A stretch of DNA of 64,000 nucleotides from Sphingobacterium thalpophilum (GTDB taxonomy: Bacteria; Bacteroidota; Bacteroidia; Sphingobacteriales; Sphingobacteriaceae), in the NCBI RefSeq assembly GCF_901482695.1, contig NZ_LR590484.1, forward strand, positions 4,092,001 to 4,156,000. Direction: 5' to 3'. The notes under the pieces were generated by a model that worked only from the letters and a program-made list of their open reading frames with translations, had not been told where the DNA came from and did not search any database. The position numbers and the translations under genes were made by a program. Every line of letters starts with the position of its first letter. Positions within the stretch are counted from its first letter, which is position 1. Positions 1 to 8,456 of this stretch are shown here, in pieces.

Positions 1-2
1 TA

Positions 3-932
3 ATCCAATTGGAGTACATCATCGCTGTAGACACATACCGTAGTTTTGTCGCTGCCGCTGAAAAATGTTTTGTGACGCAGCCGACCTTAAGCATGCAGAT
101 CCAGAAGCTAGAGGAATCGTTGGGCGCAAAAATCTTTGATCGCAGCCGGCAGCCTGTTGTGCCGACTGAAATAGGTGAGAAGATTATCCTTCAGGCACGG
201 GTGGTGCTGACAGAGAGCCGCCGGATTAGCGAGATTGTTCAGGACAAAAAAGGGGAGATTGAGGGTACACTCAGGGTGGGCGTGATCCCGACCATCGCGC
301 CGTATTTATTGCCAAAAGTGCTGACCACGTTTATGGAAAAATACCCTAAACTACAGTTGCAGATTTGGGAGTATACGACAGAACGCATTGTTCACGAACT
401 GAAAGTGGGGCTGTTGGACTGCGGGGTTCTTTCTACTCCTTTAAATGATCCGGGCATACTTGAATCGCCTTTATTTTATGAGAATTTTGTCGCTTATATT
501 TCTGAGCGCAGCCCGCTTTTTGCCAAAAAGGTGCTGAGTGGGGATGATATTGCCGAAGACAAGTTATGGCTGCTCAATGAAGGGCACTGTATGCGTGGGC
601 AGGTGCTAAACATCTGTCATCACAAACATAATCAGGATCTCTCCGGACGCTTTGAATACAATACAGGAAGTGTGGAAACGTTAAAGCGAATGGTCGATAT
701 AAATGACGGGATTACGATACTTCCAGAACTGTCAATTTCGGACTATGTAGAAGAGCAGCTGGACAAGATCCGTTATTTTAAATCTCCCGAACCCGTGCGG
801 GAAATATCCCTGGTCACCACGCAGAACTACGTGAAGCGGCAAGCTATACAGGCCTTAGAGAAGGAAGTTCTGGCTGTTGTACCAGACAAGTTCAAAACAA
901 AAAAGAAAAAGGAAGTGTTGAGCTTTCAATAA
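3..932 (+). CDS. oxyR: OxyR-type LysR regulator, 5' end cut by window edge
   Basis: This is a hydrogen-peroxide-sensing LysR-family activator. The frame is open to the left edge and its first codons read I-Q-L-E-Y, which matches the usual OxyR start (MNIQQLEY), so only a few residues are missing and the internal TTG at position 9 is not the start. The winged HTH covers about the first 60 residues, followed by a periplasmic-binding-like effector domain. The redox pair is visible in GHCMRGQVLNIC: two Cys nine residues apart, the same spacing as Cys199 and Cys208 of E. coli OxyR. The ClC channel gene follows after 6 nt, so the two are probably cotranscribed. Confidence 0.93.
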   Translation: MQLEYIIAVDTYRSFVAAAEKCFVTQPTLSMQIQKLEESLGAKIFDRSRQPVVPTEIGEKIILQARVVLTESRRISEIVQDKKGEIEGTLRVGVIPTIAPYLLPKVLTTFMEKYPKLQLQIWEYTTERIVHELKVGLLDCGVLSTPLNDPGILESPLFYENFVAYISERSPLFAKKVLSGDDIAEDKLWLLNEGHCMRGQVLNICHHKHNQDLSGRFEYNTGSVETLKRMVDINDGITILPELSISDYVEEQLDKIRYFKSPEPVREISLVTTQNYVKRQAIQALEKEVLAVVPDKFKTKKKKEVLSFQ

Positions 933-938
933 AAAGAC

Positions 939-2738
939 ATGGCAAACCTCAGTGTACGTTTTTTTAAGAAGATAGACCAGATCAATCAATGGCGGATGAA
1001 GAAAGTTTCGAACCGGAATTTTATCATCATTCTAGCCTTTTTGGTAGGTATTGTTGGTGGACTTATGGCATCTATCTTAAAAAGACTGACTCATTTTATT
1101 GCGGCGACGATCCAGGATGATATTGACTGGAAAGTCAAATATTCAGTGTATCTGGTGTTTCCCTTAATCGGGATTTTGTTGAGCGTGTTTTTTGTACGCA
1201 AATTTTTGAAGGGGAAGAAGATGGAGCATGGCATCACGCCGATCATCTACGCGATTAGCCGCAAAGGCAGCCGATTGGATCCGAGCAATATCTATTCGCA
1301 GGTCGTCACTTCGGCGATCACGGTAGGCTTTGGTGGGTCTTGTGGTCTAGAGGCGCCAGTGGCCCTGGGCGGATCGTCTATCGGTTCGAATATCGCCCGT
1401 TTTTTTGGTTTACAATACAAGGAAGTCACGATGTTGTTGGCGTGCGGTGCGGCGGCGGGCATTTCTGGGGCCTTTAACAGCCCCTTGGCAGGGATGATCT
1501 TCGCCATTGAGATCCTACTTCCGGAATTTTCGATTCCGGTTTTTATTCCGTTATTGATTTCGTCGGCATTAGCTTCCGTGGTGTCGCGAATTCTGTACAG
1601 TGAGCCTCTATTTAGCACGTTCAACTCTGACTGGCAGGTTTCGGCCCTGTTATTTTATCTGTTGCTGGCCGTAATGGTGGGATTGTATACGATCTATTTT
1701 GCCCGTGTTTCGCGGACAGTCGGCAAGTGGTTTGCCAAGGTGAAAAATCCCTACAGTAAAGTATGGATCAGTGGTATTTCGCTGGGGCTGATGATCTTTG
1801 TCTTTCCTGCACTATATGGTGAGGGCTACATTACAATACAACAGATCCTCAATGGGCAGTTTAACGCCATTGTGAAGAACAGTCTATTTTCCGATTATAA
1901 GGACATTGGCCTGGTGGTGCTTGGATATACCATTCTAACACTCTTCGGGAAATCTTTTGCTGCGCTTTTTACGCTAAATGGTGGCGGTAACGGAGGTGTA
2001 TTTGGTCCAAGCTTGGTGATGGGGGGGCTGTTAGGTTTTGCATTTTCCTATGGCGTGAACCTAACGGGAATGGCCGAACTCAATGTACCTAACTTTGTGG
2101 TGGCTGGGATGGCCGGTGCCTTAAGCGGAATTATGCATGCACCATTGACAGGTATATTCCTGATTGCAGAGATCACCGGAGGCTATACACTGATGGTGCC
2201 GCTGATGTTGGTTTGTTCAATCTCCTATCTGATCAACCGGGCGGTACTTAAACATTCGATTTACACCAAAGTATTGGCTGAATCCGGGGATCTGATTTCC
2301 TATGAGGATAAGGACCGGTCTGTGCTGAGCATGATGCGGATCAAGTATGTGCTGGAAACGAATTTCGTTATATTGAGGCCGGAGGAGACACCCAAGAGCC
2401 GACAATCCGATATTATACACAGCAAACGCAATATCTTTCCGGTGGTCAGTCATGAGGGGAAATTTATGGGCATCTTGTACAGCGAGTTTTTATTTTCTGT
2501 TCTGCTCGGGGAGGTCGACGGTGGGGACACAACCTTTGAAAAACTGGCCCAGAAACCAAATGACACGGTAAATATCAACGAGAATATGGAAATTGTAATG
2601 GCTAAGATGAATAAAGATGATACCTGGATACTACCCGTGCTGGGGAATGAAAATAAGTATATGGGATTTGTCTCCAAGTCAAGCGTCTTTAATAAATACA
2701 GAGCCTTGCTCATTCGCCAAGGGCATTATCTGGAGTAA
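939..2738 (+). CDS. ClC-family chloride channel/antiporter with CBS pair
   Basis: This is an integral membrane chloride channel or H+/Cl- antiporter of the ClC family, 599 aa. Hydrophobic helices span roughly residues 28-440. The GSCGLEAPV segment near residue 136 corresponds to the G(K/R)EGP anion-pathway signature, and GGGNGGVFGPSL near residue 350 is the conserved GxFxP region. The last 140 residues resemble two CBS domains, which usually bind nucleotides and gate the pore. It starts 6 nt after oxyR, which suggests an operon, although a link to oxidative stress is inferred only from that position. I cannot tell channel from antiporter. Confidence 0.93.
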   Translation: MANLSVRFFKKIDQINQWRMKKVSNRNFIIILAFLVGIVGGLMASILKRLTHFIAATIQDDIDWKVKYSVYLVFPLIGILLSVFFVRKFLKGKKMEHGITPIIYAISRKGSRLDPSNIYSQVVTSAITVGFGGSCGLEAPVALGGSSIGSNIARFFGLQYKEVTMLLACGAAAGISGAFNSPLAGMIFAIEILLPEFSIPVFIPLLISSALASVVSRILYSEPLFSTFNSDWQVSALLFYLLLAVMVGLYTIYFARVSRTVGKWFAKVKNPYSKVWISGISLGLMIFVFPALYGEGYITIQQILNGQFNAIVKNSLFSDYKDIGLVVLGYTILTLFGKSFAALFTLNGGGNGGVFGPSLVMGGLLGFAFSYGVNLTGMAELNVPNFVVAGMAGALSGIMHAPLTGIFLIAEITGGYTLMVPLMLVCSISYLINRAVLKHSIYTKVLAESGDLISYEDKDRSVLSMMRIKYVLETNFVILRPEETPKSRQSDIIHSKRNIFPVVSHEGKFMGILYSEFLFSVLLGEVDGGDTTFEKLAQKPNDTVNINENMEIVMAKMNKDDTWILPVLGNENKYMGFVSKSSVFNKYRALLIRQGHYLE

Positions 2739-2773
2739 AGCAGCAGTGCTCACCACCAATCGTCATGAAGGGC

Positions 2774-3364
2774 TTATCCGCGCATAGCCATTATTTTATG
2801 AACATACTTGCCAATAATGTCAAATTCAAGATTGACGGTGGTGCCAACATTGACCTGTTTAAGATTGGTATGTTCGAGTGTATAAGGGATAATCGCAACG
2901 GAAAATTGATCATCTCTGGAACCTACGACGGTTAAGCTAATCCCATTGACCGTTATGGATCCTTTTTCCACTGTGATATTCTGCTTGGACGGATCATATT
3001 GGAACGTAAAAATAAAGCTGCCATTTTCATCCTTCTTTTGGATGCAGGTAGCCGTCTGATCGACATGGCCCTGTACGATATGGCCGTCAAATCTTCCGCC
3101 AGCAAGTGTACATCGCTCCAGATTAACCAGATCCCCGATTTTCAGTTCGGCTAAGTTGGTTTTCTGCAGTGTCTCATCGATCGCAGTCACTTTATGTACT
3201 TGATCATTCAGCCCGACAACTGTGAGGCAGACGCCATTGTGGCTGACACTCTGATCAATTTTCAGTTCGTTTGAGATAGGGGAGCTCACATAAAAATGGA
3301 TGTTGCTTTTTTCAGCTTCGATATGTTCAATTTTTCCCAGCGTTTCGATGATTCCGGTAAACAT
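2774..3364 (-). CDS. ribE: riboflavin synthase alpha chain
   Basis: The enzyme dismutates two 6,7-dimethyl-8-ribityllumazine molecules into riboflavin and a pyrimidine. The protein is 196 aa and is built of two homologous lumazine-binding halves, visible as repeated SHNGVCLTV and ITVNGISLTV motifs. I chose the ATG that gives MFTGIIE, the near-invariant N-terminus of the family, and not the longer frame to 3397. The gene stands alone, convergent with the ClC gene. No FMN riboswitch is visible in its own leader on the minus strand. Confidence 0.95.
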   Translation of the reverse strand: MFTGIIETLGKIEHIEAEKSNIHFYVSSPISNELKIDQSVSHNGVCLTVVGLNDQVHKVTAIDETLQKTNLAELKIGDLVNLERCTLAGGRFDGHIVQGHVDQTATCIQKKDENGSFIFTFQYDPSKQNITVEKGSITVNGISLTVVGSRDDQFSVAIIPYTLEHTNLKQVNVGTTVNLEFDIIGKYVHKIMAMRG

Positions 3365-3639
3365 GCACGTACAATTTTGATTAACCAAAGGTAACAAATA
3401 ATCCGATAAACACCTTTCCAGAGGTATAAAATAGACCGTTGAATGACAGAATAATGTTGCGGAATTTATTCAGGGCGGGGATAGCTATTTAGGTTAAAAC
3501 CCCACTGGAGGTGCTTAACTTAAAAAAGAGCTTTGGAAAATCCCAAAAAGTCTGTGTGTATATTGTACACTTACTATTCCTTTTGTGAATATGATCTGAA
3601 AGCAAATTAATGGGAGTTGAAAAAAAATATAACAAAATT

Positions 3640-3670
3640 TTTGTTTATATCATTTGAAGCACTATCTTTG
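3640..3670 (+). promoter_or_regulatory. Bacteroidetes-type promoter for the small RNA
   Basis: TTTG at 3640-3643 and TATCTTTG at 3663-3670 are separated by exactly 19 nt. This fits the Bacteroidetes primary-sigma consensus (TTTG, 19-20 nt, TAnnTTTG). It points right, towards an intrinsic terminator 45 nt downstream and no coding gene. A start site near 3676 is inferred. Confidence 0.7.
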
Positions 3671-3675
3671 TCATA

Positions 3676-3755
3676 GGTTTAGGTTGATTGCCTCTTACAC
3701 AGAGGTATTTATAAAAGCTTAGCAGGTCGCCCGACCGGATGCTAAGCTTTTTTTT
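3676..3755 (+). ncRNA. candidate small RNA of about 80 nt
   Basis: A near-perfect promoter (3640-3670) and a strong intrinsic terminator (3714-3755) bracket about 80 nt with no credible ORF. Inside are a short hairpin CCTCT-tacac-AGAGG and then the terminator stem. The only ORF on this strand is antisense to the sulfatase and starts beyond the terminator. I do not recognise a known family: it is not 4.5S RNA, tmRNA or 6S by eye. It could instead be an attenuated leader of a lost gene. Confidence 0.55.
3714..3755 (+). terminator. intrinsic terminator, possibly bidirectional
   Basis: Stem AAAGCTTAGCA (3714-3724) pairs perfectly with TGCTAAGCTTT (3740-3750). The loop contains GGTC/GACC, and a run of eight T follows. 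On the minus strand the stem is followed by only four T, so it may also serve the leftward sulfatase gene. Confidence 0.85.
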
Positions 3756-3810
3756 GTTTGTTATGAATTGCTGTTTGTCAACATTTTAGGCTTGAGAGCT
3801 TGGTTTATCG

Positions 3811-5334
3811 TTATTTTTCTCGTTGATCATTTAGCAACTGTTTTAGTTCGGCTACCTTTTCAGGATATTTTGAAGCAACATTATTTTTTTCTCCGATGTC
3901 ATTCTTTAGGTCATACAATTGGTCTTCGGAAAGATTTCCGGTTTCGGTGTCTGTCAGTTTCATATATGGGGTACCGTTGCTAGGTGCGATGTATTTCCAG
4001 TTGTCTTTTACGATCGCCAGGGTCTGTGCGTGCTGAACCATGTGCGTCCGGCCTTTATCTTCCTGCCCCATCAATGTTGTTAATAAAGGCTCGCTATCTA
4101 TCGCCTCATCAGCATTGAGTTTGACGCCCACAAGCTGGGCGCTAGTGGCCAAAAGATCGATCTGGCAAATCAGGGCATCCGAAATTTTGCCCTTAGCCGC
4201 ACCTTTGCCATTCACAATAAAAGGCACGCGAGTGCCCCCTTCAAAGATGCTATATTTGCCACCTCTGAGTGGGCCGGCGGGTCGGTGACCGTTCAATTGG
4301 GTAACCGCGCCATCCATATAACCATCATCGAGCACCGGACCATTATCACTACTAAATATGATGAGGGTATTGTGATCAATACCGAGCAATTGCAAGTGCT
4401 TTTGTATTTGCCCCACTGTCCAGTCCAGCTGAAGAATGGCATCGCCACGATATCCGAGCTTACTTTTGCCTTTAAACTGCGTTGCGGGCATACGCGGTAC
4501 ATGAGGTTCGGTCAGGCAGAAATAAAGAAAGAAGGGTTTGTCCTGATGCTGTGAAATAAACTCTTGTGCTTTATGAAGAAAAGTCATAGAAAGTTCTTCA
4601 TCTACCCAACGTGCACGCGTACCACCACTCATGTAGCCGATCCGGCCAATACCATTAACGATGGTCTGATTATGTCCCTGGCCTGAGGAGGATTGCATTT
4701 TTAATAATTCAGGATGTTCTTTTCCCGTGGGATCATTGCCAATTTTTTTTTCATAATCGACCTGAATAGGATCGTTTATATCCGCAGCGATCACCCGTTC
4801 ATTTTCGAGAAAAACGGTCGGCACGCGATCGGCGGTGGCAGGAAAGATAAAAGAATAGTCAAAACCCACATCATTTGGTCCAGGCCGTATTGCGGCATTT
4901 CAGTCTTTGCTGACTTGATTGCCCAAACCGAGATGCCATTTTCCGACAATTGCAGTCGCGTATCCTGCATTTTTAAATACTTTGGGTAAGGTAATTTTAT
5001 CTGTTGGGATAATCAGTTTTGCGTCACCCGGCAAAATGCCGGTTCCTGTCTGGCGCCAAGGATAAGTGCCGGTCATTAATGCAAAACGGGAGGGGGTACA
5101 GGTCGCGGAGCTGCTATGTGCATTGGTAAATTGCGTGCCGGTACTGGCGAGCCGATCGAGGTTAGGTGTTTGAATCTGTTGAGCTCCATAGCTACTTAAA
5201 TCACCAAAGCCGAGATCATCTGCATAGATATAAATCACATTGGGTTTCCCGGATGTCTGCGCCCGCGTGATCAGGGGGGATATTGCGACTAAACCGGAAG
5301 AGAGTAAAATTACAGGAAAAAGTGACTTTTTCAT
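3811..5334 (-). pseudogene. secreted arylsulfatase interrupted by one in-frame TGA
   Basis: This is a sulfatase of the alkaline-phosphatase superfamily, about 507 codons. The N-terminal part has a signal peptide (MKKSLFPVILL...), the metal ligands YADDLGFGD and the CTPSR signature, whose Cys (residue 79 from this start) would be converted to formylglycine by an anaerobic-type maturase. The frame then meets TGA at 4900-4902 (codon 145) and continues in the same frame as NAAIRPG...GFDYSF to the normal C-terminus. Homologues usually carry Trp here (KDWN), so one TGG to TGA change explains the break. The start ATG at 5334 fits the signal peptide better than the upstream ATG at 5349. A sequencing error or readthrough is possible. 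Confidence 0.88.
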
Positions 5335-5613
5335 ATCGTAAAAGTACATGGATTAGGAATTATTGGGTTGCTCATGGGATCCAATATACAATTTTAATTC
5401 CGTATTGTTATAAATCCCGCGTGTCGGCTTTCTTACCTAATCGATGCTTTTACATCCCCTTATTGTCTTTTTACATATTCTGTACCATGTAGTAGGGTGT
5501 ATATAAACTTCGTGAAAATCGGCATTTATGTAGTTAAGCGTATCTCAGCTTTGACGGAATGATCAGAAGGTTGCCTTTTGGGTTAAGTGCTTGATGTCGC
5601 TATGAAAAATGAA
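5335..5613. other. intergenic region left of the island
   Basis: No credible gene is present between the sulfatase start and the terminator that abuts the left repeat. The region is AT-rich and should hold the leftward sulfatase promoter, but I could not pick a convincing one. Confidence 0.5.
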
Positions 5614-5639
5614 AAAGCCACCCAAAAACGAGTGGCTTT
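5614..5639 (-). terminator. terminator abutting the left tRNA-end copy
   Basis: AAAGCCAC (5614-5621) pairs with GTGGCTTT (5632-5639). Read leftward, the stem is followed by a T-rich stretch. It lies directly against the first tRNA-Lys 3'-end copy, just as different terminators lie against the other copies. Confidence 0.7.
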
Positions 5640-5804
5640 GTGATCCCGCTGGGATTGGCTCAGCCCCACAGTTCCCGCGCACATCCCTGAGCCTCCATCG
5701 GATCGAACCCGGCCGGCCCTTCTTTCGAATCCTTAATACCGTTAAAACAAAAAAGCCAATCTTGCGATTAGCTTTTCTCTTGTGATCCCGCTGGGATTCG
5801 AACC
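5640..5804. repeat. left 165-bp direct repeat (attachment-like)
   Basis: By eye it is identical at all 165 positions to 38069-38233. It begins with the 17-base tRNA-Lys 3'-end sequence GTGATCCCGCTGGGATT (5640-5656), contains a leftward terminator hairpin (5751-5776), and ends with a second, 23-base copy of the tRNA 3' end (5782-5804). After 5804 the sequence diverges from the tRNA, as expected at an integration junction. Confidence 0.9.
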
Positions 5805-6015
5805 TAGTCCGAAAATCAACGATTAACAATATTTTGAGGGACTTTTGTTATTGGACTCCCCTAATAACTCACCTTTTTTCTAATACATTTTAGCTGCAAA
5901 TGCTATACCCAAATATAGCAAAACAAACAGAGTACGACAAATAAAATACTAATTTTTAACGTATTATGCTGTTAAAGAATCACCCATAGCAGATATTTCG
6001 ATCAGAATTTACGCA
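5805..6015. other. island left end, non-coding
   Basis: About 210 AT-rich bases lie between the tRNA fragment and the truncated rteC. They contain a small inverted repeat TGCTATA...TATAGCA. No gene or integrase fragment is recognised here. Confidence 0.5.
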
Positions 6016-6384
6016 TTAATCATTTATAAACAGTTTTGTATAATAAAGGTTGTTTTCAAAGAACCTTTTTAGCTTTTTCAGTTCTTTATTGAGGTATTTC
6101 CTTATAGGTTTTGCGCCATACGGCTTTTTTGTCTCGATTTTGTAAATGGCATTGTAGTAGATGAGTTTAGCTACAATGGCAGGTTTCTGATATTTGAAAA
6201 AGCGGATTTCTTCATCAGTATTCTTAAACCCTCTTTTCAGGACATACCCTTTCATTTCGGACAGGCATTCAAGAATATGGTGTATAACGGTTTCTATCCG
6301 TTGTATGGAACAATCGGCTTCAATCTCGAAGTCATTGATGACAGTTTCTAGTTTGTGTAACTTATCATTGTAAAATTTATCCAT
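6016..6384 (-). pseudogene. RteC-like protein, C-terminally truncated
   Basis: The 122-residue frame resembles the N-terminal part of RteC, the regulator of excision genes in CTnDOT-type conjugative transposons (KLIYYNAIYKIETKKP...KPIRKYLNKELKKLKRFFENN). Full-length family members are about 280 residues, so more than half, including the C-terminal DNA-binding part, is missing. It sits at the left end of the island next to the attachment repeat, which suggests a deletion trimmed the element here. The call rests on remembered family sequence. A short stand-alone protein cannot be excluded. Confidence 0.65.
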
Positions 6385-6589
6385 TTACTCGCATTTATTC
6401 TCCTATTGAGTTCCGACCGGAGCGTGCCGATCTGCTCTTACGTTAGTATTTGTTAACCCATTAGAATAATTTTAGACGGTTCCCTATTGGTTGGAGAATA
6501 ATTGTTTAGAATGCAGAAATAAGGCATTAACAAAATTATTCTTCAAGATTATTTAAGATGGCTGAATATTATTCAGCCATCATTGAAAA

Positions 6590-6946
6590 CTACTTCACAT
6601 GGATTGTGGGTGTGTTATTTATTATTTTCCAATGCTCATTATCCCGAATGCATATTATCAATGAATGAAAGATAAGAAACTCACTTTCCAACGTCGTGTG
6701 TGCAATAGCCATATGGTCTGATTGCTTTATGCTGTTTATCACCAAGCTCCTTGGGCTTCCTCCGAATCGCTTGGTACGGATGAGTTCGATATAGTCAGAT
6801 TTCGAGAATACAAAAATCCCGTTTTCATCGAAAAACCCGTCCTGTATATTCTGAAAGCTGGGATGTAAGATCCTTTCCAATGCTGCTAGATCACGATTGT
6901 CGCCAGCTTTTACAAATGCTTCGATTGCTTTTTCTGCCTGTACCAT
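6590..6946 (-). CDS. NTF2-like (lumazine-binding-like) small protein
   Basis: The 118-residue protein has the pattern of the NTF2/SnoaL-like fold: an N-terminal helix AEKAIEAFVKAGDNRDLAALERILHPSFQ and C-terminal strands ending IRDNEHWKIINNTP. The specific function is unknown; such proteins bind small ligands or act as isomerases. It starts 2 nt after azoR and is the last gene of the long leftward operon. Confidence 0.75.
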   Translation of the reverse strand: MVQAEKAIEAFVKAGDNRDLAALERILHPSFQNIQDGFFDENGIFVFSKSDYIELIRTKRFGGSPRSLVINSIKQSDHMAIAHTTLESEFLIFHSLIICIRDNEHWKIINNTPTIHVK

Positions 6947-6948
6947 TT

Positions 6949-7533
6949 TTATTTGTTTAAAATGTTTGTAAATAATTCTTTTTGATGGTTTAGTTGTTGT
7001 TTGACAGATTCTTTATCATCCGTTCCGTCCAATGAATAATAGTAAATTTCCCTAATGCCAATAAAGTTCAATATCTGCTGTAGATGCAATTCCACTAGAT
7101 TGGGCAAAGCTGAATCCGGTTCCCCCATAGCGGAGAGAACGTATGCTTTTTTATTCTGAAGCAATCCGATTGCTTTGTCCTCGTCGTATCTGAAAGTTTT
7201 ACCTGTCCGCAGCACAAGGTCGAAATATGCTTTCAGCGAAGAGGGGATACCAAAATTATACATAGGCACTGTGATAAGGATTTCATCACACCCGAATAGT
7301 TCTGCTATCAACTGATTAGACAATTTTAGGCGGTCTGAAGTATCCCCGGCAGTATAAAATTTTTCAAGTACTTCCTGCTTAAGATGAGGAATGTGGGAGG
7401 TGCCTACTTCCCTTATACTGATGCTCCCTTCCGGATTAAGTTCTTTCCATGCCCGTACAAAATTGTCTCCCGCATTGCGGGAATAGGAGTTTTTTACACG
7501 TAAGCTACTGTCAATTCTCAATAATGTCTTCAT
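6949..7533 (-). CDS. azoR: FMN-dependent NADH-azoreductase
   Basis: This cytoplasmic flavodoxin-fold quinone/azo reductase transfers electrons from NADH by way of FMN. At 194 aa it has the family's usual length. The N-terminal strand and phosphate loop LRIDSSLRVKNSYSR and the flavin-site motif PMYNFGIPSSLKAYFD are both present. It lies 35 nt after the broken sigma-factor gene and 2 nt before the NTF2-like gene, in the leftward operon. Quinone or electrophile detoxification is the likely role. Confidence 0.9.
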   Translation of the reverse strand: MKTLLRIDSSLRVKNSYSRNAGDNFVRAWKELNPEGSISIREVGTSHIPHLKQEVLEKFYTAGDTSDRLKLSNQLIAELFGCDEILITVPMYNFGIPSSLKAYFDLVLRTGKTFRYDEDKAIGLLQNKKAYVLSAMGEPDSALPNLVELHLQQILNFIGIREIYYYSLDGTDDKESVKQQLNHQKELFTNILNK

Positions 7534-7568
7534 CTTTTTTACTATTTCTATGGAAGACCATTTGAGTA

Positions 7569-8418
7569 CTAAATATGTGACAGCTTGGTAATATTTTTTA
7601 GCTTATCCGGGTCTACAATGGAATATATTTCCTGGATCAATCCATCTTCACTTAATTGGAGTATATGACAGTTATGGAGCTTTTCATGCTCCCAAAAGCA
7701 GATAGCAGGTTGATGATTGAAAAATTGAAAGGTAAATGTTTTTCCCATCAGAAAATGCTGCTGTACATAAACCAATAAAGTGGCCGTAGCTGTTTTCCCT
7801 ATTTCCGAACCGCTCACTACCTGCACCTTCGTACCTCCGTCGGCACTGAGTTTTATGTCGTCTACCAATAAGTTCTGCAATTCCACGATGTCAGCCTGAG
7901 CCAACGCTTTCTGATACCTGCCTACAGTCTCAAATGAGTGACCCAAATGTGGGCTATAACTTGAGTATTTACTGTCTTTCAATTGTTTGTTGGCCCTGCT
8001 CAATAGCTGACGTGAATTTTCGGTGCTTATTTCAAGCAGTTCGGCTATCTCTGCATGCGAATAATCGAAGCCCTCTTTCAAAATGTAGGCCGCTCTTTCT
8101 TTTGGGTTCAGGTACTCGAACAGCACGAGCATGGTATAGCTTGCCGTTTCGTCCCTAATAAGTTTTGCATCGGCATTTTCAAAAGAAACAGGTTCGGGGA
8201 GCCATTCGCCGAAAACTTCTTTTTTACTTTGGCGGGTTTTAAAATTTTATGGCATGATTAATCGTGCTTTTAATCAGAAAGTTGGATTCGTGGCGGATGC
8301 TCGATTTATCCAATGTAATGTATTTTTCCAGTACATCCTGTACCAGATCTTTCGCATCTTCATAAGAACCGACAATATTGTAGGCATAGGTCAATAACTT
8401 ATTATAATGTTTCTCCAT
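7569..8418 (-). pseudogene. ECF41-type sigma factor split by a frameshift
   Basis: From the ATG at 8418 the frame encodes sigma region 2 (YNIVGSYEDAKDLVQDVLEKY) and stops shortly after HAIKF at about 8248. The +1 frame then continues KTRQSKKEV... into region 4 (YSHAEIAELLEISTENSRQLLSRA) and a SnoaL-like C-terminal domain, the layout of ECF41/SigJ factors. The break lies in a run of T then A (8237-8248), and removing one base restores the full protein. ECF41 factors commonly neighbour carboxymuconolactone decarboxylase, DoxX or oxidoreductase genes, and all three occur upstream in this operon. Confidence 0.85.
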
Positions 8419-8456
8419 CTTTTTATTCTATTTTTGATATTAGCAAATTTCAGGCT

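Noticed and set aside
3768-3983. Rightward ORF after the small RNA terminator
   Set aside because: Antisense to the sulfatase 3' end, beyond a strong terminator, no protein-like features.
5563-5829. 88-residue leftward ORF over the left repeat
   Set aside because: It is a reading of the tRNA-derived 165-bp repeat. The same peptide appears over the right repeat (38016-38243), and the DNA is explained by tRNA ends and terminators.
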